Shown in pieces: positions 1 through 7,200 of a stretch of 7,428 nucleotides of DNA. The DNA comes from Candidatus Omnitrophota bacterium (GTDB taxonomy: Bacteria; Omnitrophota; Gorgyraeia; Gygaellales; Profunditerraquicolaceae), in assembly GCA_023247875.1 (NCBI GenBank), contig JAHFFQ010000035.1:1-7428 (forward strand). The letters run 5' to 3'. The first letter of the stretch is position 1; each line of letters opens with the position of its first letter. Made by a program: the position numbers and the translations under genes. A model generated the notes under the pieces. The model searched no databases. It was not told where the DNA came from and saw only the letters and a list, made by a program, of their open reading frames with translations.

Positions 1-449
1 CATCCTTAGCTTCCGCAATCGGGATGAGTTTAAGACAAGCAACCATGGAATCTTTTGTAGGGGCTTATTCTTTTGGTATGCCTCTGGGGCGAGCTGACAG
101 AATTTCTTCATTACAGCTCCTGCAATATACAAATGCCCTTAAAAGCAGGGCTTCTCAGGCAAATAATGTTAATAGAGGTGGCTTCACCGGGGCTTTAGCT
201 GATTTTGCGGTAGATGCTAATCTGTCAGCTGCTTCCAATAGTTTGTTAGGTACAGTAGCTCAAATTAAGCCTTTACGCGATTTTATTGGTATTGCTCCAG
301 AAAGGCTTATGAAGACTTATGCACCTGGAATACCTTATACGCTTCAATATAGCCAGGAAAGGCCCGGCTCAATGAATTATAGTGTGGGTTCATATTTAAC
401 ATATCCATATCCTTCGGCTTCTATTAAATCTAGAATAAGAGATAAATAG
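1..449 (+). CDS. C-terminal fragment of an unidentified protein, 5' end outside the window
   Basis: The reading frame is already open at the left edge (first complete codon at 3) and ends at TAG 447-449, leaving 148 visible residues. The ATG at 24 is probably internal, because codons upstream of it are also open and no Shine-Dalgarno precedes it. I do not recognise the family. The visible part has no clear transmembrane segment or catalytic motif; it is rich in Ser, Ala and Leu in the middle and in Tyr, Pro and Ser near the end, and finishes with a short basic tail (KSRIRDK). A GSMN motif about 25 residues from the end is encoded by a 14-base stretch (364-377) that recurs exactly in the first repeat of the giant downstream gene. 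The gene is separated from that downstream gene by more than 600 bp, with a probable terminator between, so the two are unlikely to share a transcript. Confidence 0.82.
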   Translation, partial: SLASAIGMSLRQATMESFVGAYSFGMPLGRADRISSLQLLQYTNALKSRASQANNVNRGGFTGALADFAVDANLSAASNSLLGTVAQIKPLRDFIGIAPERLMKTYAPGIPYTLQYSQERPGSMNYSVGSYLTYPYPSASIKSRIRDK

Positions 450-499
450 TGTCCAATCTGTAATATTTTCTGGATAAAGCTGTTCATATTGTCCAATCT
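450..499. repeat. 10-bp direct repeat TGTCCAATCT
   Basis: TGTCCAATCT occurs at 450-459, starting directly after the stop codon of the upstream gene, and again at 490-499. The copies are identical and start 40 bp apart, about four helical turns. They could be a pair of protein-binding sites or a remnant of a duplication. Nothing else in the window shows which. Confidence 0.5.
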
Positions 500-514
500 T
501 ATAGTAGTCGTGTG

Positions 515-577
515 GGAGTTGGCTGAAATCGTCCCGAATCAGAGAATCCTCCTTTAAGCCAACTCCTTTTATTTTTA
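515..577 (+). terminator. Probable intrinsic terminator of the upstream gene
   Basis: GGAGTTGGCT (515-524) is perfectly complementary to AGCCAACTCC (557-566), giving a 10-bp stem. A T-rich run (TTTTATTTTT, 567-576) follows directly. The loop is about 32 nt, longer than usual, and I see no strong inner stem. It lies about 65 bp after the upstream stop codon, a plausible distance for a 3' UTR terminator. Confidence 0.55.
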
Positions 578-634
578 GGAACGTTTCTTACCCAAAGCAG
601 GGACGTTTCTGAATTCAATCGGAAAACTGTCCCC
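577..634. repeat. REP-like imperfect hairpin with a repeated arm
   Basis: GGGAC-GTTT (600-608) pairs with AAAC-t-GTCCC (624-633, one bulged T) around a 15-nt loop. A near copy of the left arm lies just upstream: AGGAACGTTTCT (577-588) against AGGGACGTTTCT (599-610), 11 of 12 bases identical. Short hairpins of this type are often dispersed intergenic (REP-like) elements mobilised by IS200-like transposases, but no transposase is present here and only one locus is visible, so the family assignment is inference. Confidence 0.4.
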
Positions 635-731
635 AGAAGAGAATGCTATTGGGGTAATTTTGGATACAAGAAAGGTCCCAATTGAGGTCAAAAATCCACT
701 TTATACTCGCTTTATTAATAGTATATTATAA
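579..731 (+). pseudogene. Possible gene remnant, 50 open codons with no ATG
   Basis: Between TAG 576-578 and TAA 729-731 one frame stays open for 50 codons. Its translation looks protein-like rather than random, with segments such as GKLSPEENAIGVILDTRKV and PIEVKNPLYTRFINSIL. There is no ATG or GTG in frame (a TTG lies at 660), and the 5' part overlaps the REP-like hairpin. It ends only about 25 bp before the regulatory palindrome of the next gene. The most likely reading is the C-terminal end of a gene whose front was lost. A chance open frame is possible; I do not recognise the family. Confidence 0.3.
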
Positions 732-755
732 TATGAAAGCGCTCTCTTTTTAGGC

Positions 756-784
756 GGAATTTTGCTTGACAAGCACAAAATTCC
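756..784. promoter_or_regulatory. Inverted repeat overlapping the -35 box (candidate operator)
   Basis: GGAATTTTG (756-764) and CAAAATTCC (776-784) are exact reverse complements separated by 11 bp. The spacer is itself partly symmetric: GCTT-GAC-AAGC at 764-774. The centre of the palindrome contains the -35 hexamer TTGACA (766-771). Dyads placed like this usually bind a dimeric transcription factor that blocks RNA polymerase. The regulator is not in the window. Confidence 0.5.
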
Positions 785-795
785 TGTGTTATACT
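766..795 (+). promoter_or_regulatory. Sigma-70-type promoter of the giant gene
   Basis: The -35 box TTGACA (766-771) matches consensus exactly. The -10 box TATACT (790-795) matches five of six positions, with an 18-bp spacer; read as TTATAC (789-794) the spacer is 17. TG at 787-788 followed by one base makes an extended -10. Transcription should begin near 801-803, immediately upstream of the riboswitch aptamer. An A+T-rich stretch (about 713-736) lies further upstream. The position directly before an RNA regulatory element strongly supports this promoter. Confidence 0.8.
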
Positions 796-810
796 TTGAA
801 CGTAATAAGG

Positions 811-914
811 TTAGGTAACGAAAGGGCAAACCCAGAGTAATCGGGGGGCGCAAAGCCACGGATCCGAAAATCAATTCAAAAGCAATAGGATAAGGATAGC
901 CGGGCTGCCGAATA
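811..914 (+). promoter_or_regulatory. Cyclic-di-GMP class I riboswitch (GEMM-I aptamer)
   Basis: The conserved GEMM core elements appear in order. AAAGGGCAAACCC (821-833) is followed by a hairpin capped by a GNRA tetraloop, GTAA at 837-840, closed by GA/TC. Then come GGCGCAAAGCCACGG (847-861) and, at the 3' side, GGATAGCCGGGCTGCCGA (894-911). The junction helix AGCC (854-857) pairs with GGCT (903-906); in the well-known Vibrio cholerae Vc2 aptamer this helix is AGCC/GGUU, so G-U has become G-C here. The distal arm CGGATCC (859-865) pairs with GGAT and CCG (894-902) and can supply the tetraloop receptor. The base matching Vc2 G20 is G (826) and the one matching C92 is C (908), which predicts cyclic-di-GMP rather than cyclic GMP-AMP. 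The outer P1 helix was not resolved, so the ends are approximate. The nearest gene downstream on this strand is the giant secreted protein. Confidence 0.9.
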
Positions 915-954
915 TCAGTACAAATTAGGATATTTGACAACTCGGTTTTTATTT
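908..954 (+). terminator. Possible riboswitch expression platform (weak terminator-like hairpin)
   Basis: Directly after the aptamer, CCGA (908-911) can pair with TCGG (942-945), and AATATC (911-916) with GATATT (929-934). The pairings share A911 and leave a bulge around 935-941. A U-run, TTTTTATTT (946-954), follows. The left arm includes C908, the base expected to contact the ligand, so forming this hairpin would disrupt the aptamer. That would make ligand binding favour read-through (an ON switch). The stem is irregular, so both the terminator and the direction of control are inference. Confidence 0.4.
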
Positions 955-1083
955 AATATCTTATTAAGAAGTTTCAGAAACGTTTTATTAAATTAAACCA
1001 AATGTCCTTAAACAGAACAAAGATCATGAAAGCGTCTGCTGGGGTAAGGGGAAAACTATTTCTTGCCTTTTATATATTAGGTA
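944..1083 (+). other. A+T-rich 5' untranslated leader after the riboswitch
   Basis: This stretch separates the riboswitch from the start codon and contains no convincing gene. GGTTT and ATTTAAT (944-948, 951-957) can pair with ATTAAAT and AAACC (987-993, 995-999), giving an A+T-rich stem that uses the U-run of the terminator-like hairpin. The loop contains TCTT-ATT-AAGA (958-968) and the 11-bp palindrome GTTTCAGAAAC (971-981). A possible 23-codon frame begins at ATG 1026 and ends at TAA 1095-1097, overlapping the start of the giant gene, but it has no Shine-Dalgarno. Confidence 0.4.
1079..1082 (+). promoter_or_regulatory. Shine-Dalgarno AGGT deciding the start
   Basis: AGGT at 1079-1082 is the only purine-rich ribosome-binding motif near the start. 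It lies 7 nt before the ATG at 1090 but only 1 nt before the ATG at 1084. Spacing therefore favours initiation at 1090, two codons inside the longest frame. The in-frame TAG at 1078-1080 rules out any start further upstream. Confidence 0.5.
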
Positions 1084-1206
1084 ATGACAATGCATAAAAA
1101 CCCTGAACAGGAAAAGAGAACCTTTCAATCCAGTTTTAAGGCCTGGATCAGGATCGTAGCTTTCATAGTAGTTGCGATCTTTCTCCCGGAACAGGTAGCG
1201 CAAGCC
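1084..1206 (+). other. N-terminal signal peptide or membrane anchor of the giant protein
   Basis: Residues 1-19 are polar with several basic residues (MTMHKNPEQEKRTFQSSFK). A hydrophobic core (IVAFIVVAIFL, 24-34) follows, then PEQVAQA, giving an A-x-A type signal peptidase I site at 39-41 with the mature chain starting at Val42. The extended n-region and the short, uninterrupted core also fit an uncleaved anchor. No lipobox cysteine is present. Confidence 0.7.
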
Positions 1207-4200
1207 GTAGAATATGACTGGCGGGTTCTCTGGCACAAACCCGGCTCATTAACTCCCTACTCACCAACCTTAACAAAAGACCCGCGCCAGCTTGACATAC
1301 CGGTTGCAATAAGAAATATTCTTAAAGACATCTCCGGAAAGCCCGTAAATGCAATAAAAATCTCGCCCACCCTAAGCATTAACTTAGATAAACCTCTGAA
1401 CATCTCTAAGGGTAGAATTGAAGAAATATATAATTGGCTTATAGGCAAGCCGTGCGGTTCAAAAGCGCTGTATGATTTTCTAGCATACAAAGGCATCCCT
1501 GTGCAGGAACAGGATATTGCGGTAATGGCCTTAACCGTGGATATCTTAAACGGCGTAATTAAACCGGAAGGCAACCCTAAAATTATTAAAAATTCCCTTT
1601 ATTCTTTATCTCAAACCTCTGAATTCTTTGGTTTAAAGCTTTATCCTGTCAAACTCCAAGCCCCAAATTCGCAATTCCTGGCTACCATAGTGCCCTTTGT
1701 TGCTCACCTAAATAACGATCATTATATTTTAGTCACCCGCGCAACTGATGAAAAAGTCTATTTTGCGGATAATCACAAAGAGGAATTTCTCTCAACGCAG
1801 AAATTCCTGGAGGAATTTAGCGGATATGCTTTGGTTAACTCTGGGCTTTTAACTTCCGGTTTCCAGCTTTTATCCGACAAAGAAGCTAAGAGCGTAAAAG
1901 GAGCAAATGATGATTATTCTTCTACTTTCGAATGGATCGATGGAGAGACCAGTTACGGTATAGATAGTTATTACATTCCCGCAGGCCTGTCTATGCCTCA
2001 GATGCCCGATTTTACCTCTAACAATATTACACCTTCTTACTTTTTTCTGGATAATATGTATGCCAGTAGGGCAGGCTTTATGCAGGCGGTTAATGGGATG
2101 TCGGGAGACTACATAAATCCTACCGGTATTGCTTTTACTGCATCAGGCGTTGACGGCATAGCTACCGGTATAACCACCGTTACATTCAACCGCGGCTTAG
2201 ACGGAACAATGTGGGCTGCTACAGGTGTTCCAAATCTGAGATATGGAGATACCTATGGCGGTATAATACCCCCATTTGTAGAAAAGCGCGATGCAGATAG
2301 AATGAATATTAAGCCCGGTCCTGTAGAAAATACCGCTTATGTGTCTTTTGGCGGGTCCGAATGGCTTGCCAATAATACCGCCTACCAGAAAAATGATTTT
2401 TTAAATGACAATATGGCAAAAATGATTGATTCCGATCCTAAGGCGCGGAATCAAAGCACTGATTATTTTGTAAAGCACGCTGACCAAAAAGCAATTGCTC
2501 CCGGTTCAGATTACATAAAATACGATTACGGGGTGGCAAATATTTCGAACGATGTAACAGCGATTATCGTTAATCAAGAGCATCCTTTTGCGCATTTTAG
2601 CTATGTTACCGGCGCCTATACGAAGCCCGGAGATACGATAAATATATTTGGCGAGCAATTTAGCGGTATAGGAGTTGATCCTGCGGCAAGGAATTTAGTC
2701 TATAGCGGCTATAACGGAGAAGCCAGATTTATGATCTCTCCGGAAGGAAATATCTGGTTTCATCCCGAAGGATCAGGTCAGATCAGCAATTTCCCCAATA
2801 GATCCCTGGCTCCGCTTATCAGAGGGCTTAATTGGTCAGGCAGCAGCCCGGAAGCCGCGCTGATCAAGGCCTCAAAAGGATATGGCGCTTCAGGCGGTAT
2901 AATAGAGGGTTTTGCTAGCGATGTCAGGCGGTTAGTTGACCCTAACACCGGAAACGCTCTATTTATCGGCGCAGGAACCTCTTTAATATTTGCCCCGGGC
3001 CAGCAAGCCGGGGGGAAATTAGGGGAAGGAAGCGGCTATTCTAATTTCTCGGATGGTAATTTAAATGAGGCAAAATACAAATTCGCCTCCGACCTTGCTG
3101 TCAAAAGCATAGCTGGGTCTGATGGCCTAATCCTTTCCAGCATTAATTTTCTTACCCCCTCCGGCGCAATATACAGCATGAATAACGACGAATTCCTAAA
3201 AGTAAATGCCCAGATACAAAGAGGCGATAACGCAGCCAGAGAAAACTCTATTAATCAATTAGTCCGCGGCGAGACAGAGCCAGTTATAAATTCAACAGTT
3301 ATTACCGCTGCGAAAATCATGCACCAGAATATGACCGAAAAGGATAAAGCCGGCAATACAATTACCGCCCAGGCAGTTGCCGGAGAAAGTGGCATGCATA
3401 TCGGTTGGGAGATTGCCTCCGGCTCAATGAATATTGCTCAAGGGTTGACCTATGACGTAATGGACCTCAAGAGAAATGTCCAATATGAAGCCGGAAGCAA
3501 GGTTATTGATATGGGTAAAGGCGATACTTATACTTACAATTACGGTTCTAACGCCCTCTGGGGATATGTCCAGCCTGGACAGCAAGCGCCCGGTTACTAT
3601 AACCTTTCCGCGGACTTCAGTATTAATAACTACTTATACAAGTCCGCCCACGACAGAAACGGCAGGATCCAAGGGTTAGAGGGCGATAACCTGCATTTAA
3701 AGATAACTTACGGCGCAGACGGCATAGGCAAGTGGGAGAACCTGAATAAAGGGTTTAGCGGCAAATATTACAGCGGAGATTACAGGGATCAGAAAGTCAC
3801 CGGTGTTACGGCTCTGGAAACAGACAAAAACGGAAGCCTGCTGGCTAAAATACAGGCAAAAGGCCAGGTAGCTTTTCAGGATAAAGAGGCAATAGGTTTT
3901 AATGCCCATCCCAATGAAGGTGCCAATTGGGATCGTAAATTTGACCCCAATGCGCCAAAATCAAAAGACACTAAACACGGGCTTAGCGCCGGCGCTCAAC
4001 CGCTCGGCGAGACCGCGGCAACAATTAATCCTTTGGAAAAAATAGCTACTGCCGGAGAACAAGGCATGCATACCCTGTGGGATCCGATACAGGGGACCTT
4101 TGATTTGGGCCGCGGGTTAAGTTACGACGTCAACGAATTAAGAATGAATGTGTTGTTTGGGGAAGGCGCAATGACCCTTCATCCGGATAATTGGGTGGCA

Positions 4201-7200
4201 GGAGATTATTATAAATATGAATATAAACAGGGAGCCTTCTGGGGCTATGCCTATAAGGGCCAGGAAAAGCCTAATTTTTACAATCTTTCCGGCGAATTCA
4301 AAAGGGAATACATATCTTACCGTTCCCCCCAACTGAATGAGAGAGGCAATATCCAAGGATACGACCTGAATAACCTGCATACAAAGGTTACCTTTGACGG
4401 AAGCGGCAAATCCACATGGGAAAATTTACAGCCCGAATCGGCTACCTGGGGCAAGTATTATACCGGCACCAAGCAGGAGCTTGTTACCGGAGATATCATC
4501 GGTTTAATGGCTTATAAAGGCAGCCTGTTTTTCACTGCTCCGGCAGATAGTAAATACGAGGCATTAGCTAATGAATTACGACCGATTTTACAATCCAAGC
4601 CGGTAGCAGGCAAGAGCGGCGCCAAAAAAGAGAAAATGGATGTAGCCGCGGCCAGAAACGTATTGGCTGCCAATATTACTCCTCAGGGTAAGATTGCCAT
4701 GGCTATAGCAGGCCCGGAAGGTATGCATATCGGAGTGGATTTGTTAGCCGGCTCAATGAACCTGGGCCAGGGTTTATTCTACGATATAACCAGGGAAGGC
4801 AGGACAGTCAGATTTGAATCCGGAAAATTGGAAATAGATAATGTAGGTACCTACAATTTTAAGGAAGGTTCCACGGTCTCTCCAGGCACCCCTGACTCCC
4901 CCCTTAAATTTGACGGCATCACCCCGCCGTTTTCAATGGAGATACGCCGAGCAGGGGCATCTCCGCAAAAACTGAAAGAGGCGCTGGCTAAGAAGATGGG
5001 CGTGGACATAAAAGATATAGGAGAGTTTAAGCATTTATGGGGAGATATGTATCAGGCAAAAGTAGGCGGGAAAATTCAAGTATTTAACAAGAGCCTTTCA
5101 ATATTAAAACCGTATGAAGAATTCAGATTTGCATATACTAAGGGAGGCAAGATAAAGGGGATTTATGAGCGCATGGGAGAGATCCCCCTGAATGCAATAG
5201 ATGAATCCAGTCCTTACAAGGTAGTTTATAAAGCGCTTAAGAAACTCAGTGATAATAATGAAGAATGTTCTCCCGATAATATAAAAAGAGAAGTTTATGC
5301 CGCGCTTGGTGGAAACGCTGCTGCAGGAGACAGATTAATAAAGAGTTGGATGAAAGCTGAATTTCGCGACCTGGTTAATATTAACCAGGGGCAAGGAACC
5401 GGTTTAATCGGCGCTCAGGCTTGCGTATACTGGCATACTATGTTGATTATGTTTGCCGAAGCATTCGGCTATTCATATGGGGCCGTAAAAAGAGATAACG
5501 ACCATATGCTTGCATGTGATTTGTCTTCGATAGACCCTAAGACAGGCAAACCGGAACTTATTGATATTACTGATCCCAAGCCAGATTATAAGGGATATAA
5601 GTTTGATTTTGGAGCAGATAATAAAGGTTACAGCGGGTATGGGATGCTCTGCCAACAGGAGGCGAATCTTGAATTGGAGCGTAAGAATCTTTCCGCTGCT
5701 TTAGCATTGGCGAATAAAGCATTAAGCGTCAATGGCGGCGATCCTACCCCTGGATTAGCCGATACTTTTAATAATATTGCTAACGCGTATGGCAAAGCAG
5801 GCAATTTTGCTGAAGCATTAGCCTGCTACAAAACCGCCGCAGAGTTATTCACGAAGAACGGAGAGAATATTTTGGCTGGCCAGGTTGCTAAAATAGCAGC
5901 AATGCTTGAACAGAATATCAGCAATCCCACGCTTTGCTATAATGCCGAGGAGGGTGCTTATAAAGTAATGCAGTCTGGCATCGCGGTTGCCTCAAGGGTT
6001 ACGGAGCGCGAAGGTTTTTCAGTGCCTATGCCTTTGAGCGGGGACATGGATTTCTTTAAGGGACTGCCCCCCGGAATGGAGAAGGAAATAACCAGTAACG
6101 GCGTAAGAATTTTTAAGAATATAGACGGTAAGAGGTATGATCTTGTTCCTCTGGACTTGCCGGCAAATGTTAAATTTGTAATTGTAGCTCGTGAAGAAGC
6201 AGGCAAGGCTATCTTTTACGGCATAGACGCTACTGGAAAAGAAGTTGATTCGATATCGGGTAAAATCGCCGAGTATTCTGACGGCGAGAAGAAGCTTGGG
6301 ATGTACATAGAGATCAGCGCAAATACAAAGCCGGAATATTATATAGAGAGAAATGGCGAGAGGTACTATCATCGCGCAAATTATCTCAGTGATGAGAAAG
6401 ATAGGGAAGGAGCCGAACAATTTTACCGTGAGTTTAGCCTAAGGTATAGAAGGATTAACACCGACGGAACGAGCGACAACGCAAATGCCGTGGTATATAT
6501 TAACCCTAAGGGCGAGGTAGTAAATGATATAAGCGAGGTAAAGAGTAAAAGCAGCCAATTTAATAAGGTTTTTGCAGAAGATAGCGTTATGGGTGAGTGG
6601 GGCAAAGATGTCGCCACTAAGAATATTAATGCCATAGCCAATCTTAAGCAACTGGCGGCAGCCGAAGCGCAGCGTGGTGAATACGGGCCGGCGAGCATAG
6701 CTCTTGAGAATATCGGAGATAGGGAAGGGGCCACAAATTATTTTTCAGCGTTAAGGGAAGCGCTTATCGATTCTCTAAAAAGCGGAGATTTACATAGTGC
6801 CAGACTTTTTGGCAGTGATCTTAACGGCGCCTTCTGGAAGTTCTTGGCTAGCGAAGAGACAAGAAAGAAAGTTTCTCCCGCAGAAGGCGGCAGCGGTACG
6901 GATAAAGTGGCTGAGTTGGTAAGCAAACTTAATTATCAAGACGCGGCTTCGGCTATTGAAAAGAGCCTGGAAAAGTATGGGATAGCTCCGGGAACGCCTA
7001 GTTTTGAGCGAATAAAAGAAGCCACCTTAACGCAGTTACAGATTGCCCAATCTAATAAAGATGCCGATATCCAGAGCATAGCGCAGAAATATTCTATGCT
7101 TGCCAAATTTATAGTGGATCCTATTTCAAGCGAACGTGCATTGGCAGATAAATATCCTCAAGGAACGTGGAGCGGCGGTATACGTTCACTTCTTAATTTT

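Noticed and set aside
648..684. Inverted repeat ATTGGG/CCCAAT
   Set aside because: Only 6 bp of stem with a loop of more than 20 bases; too weak to call.
811..914. Cyclic GMP-AMP-specific variant of the GEMM riboswitch
   Set aside because: The base matching Vc2 G20 is G, not the A described for the cyclic GMP-AMP variants, so cyclic-di-GMP is the better prediction.
701..940. Minus-strand open frame of 79 codons
   Set aside because: It lies across the promoter and the cyclic-di-GMP aptamer, whose structure explains the sequence. The translation has no recognisable domain.
1026..1097. Possible 23-codon leader peptide overlapping the giant gene start
   Set aside because: It has an ATG and a stop just after the second start codon of the giant gene, but no Shine-Dalgarno and no regulatory codon run, so I did not call it a gene.
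1024..1574. Minus-strand frames opposite the start of the giant gene
   Set aside because: They are antisense to a continuous coding frame with clear signal peptide and C39 motifs, so they are shadows.
3476..3679. Plus-strand frame of 67 codons
   Set aside because: It is out of frame inside repeat 1 of the giant protein, where the main frame aligns with repeat 2.
3379..4956. CRISPR or other short DNA repeat array
   Set aside because: The period is about 660 bp and identity is at the protein level, so these are protein repeats within a coding frame.
5958..6926. Several overlapping minus-strand frames, some with hydrophobic translations
   Set aside because: They overlap one another and lie opposite the uninterrupted giant frame. 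Their hydrophobic look comes from reverse-reading Lys-, Glu- and Asn-rich codons.
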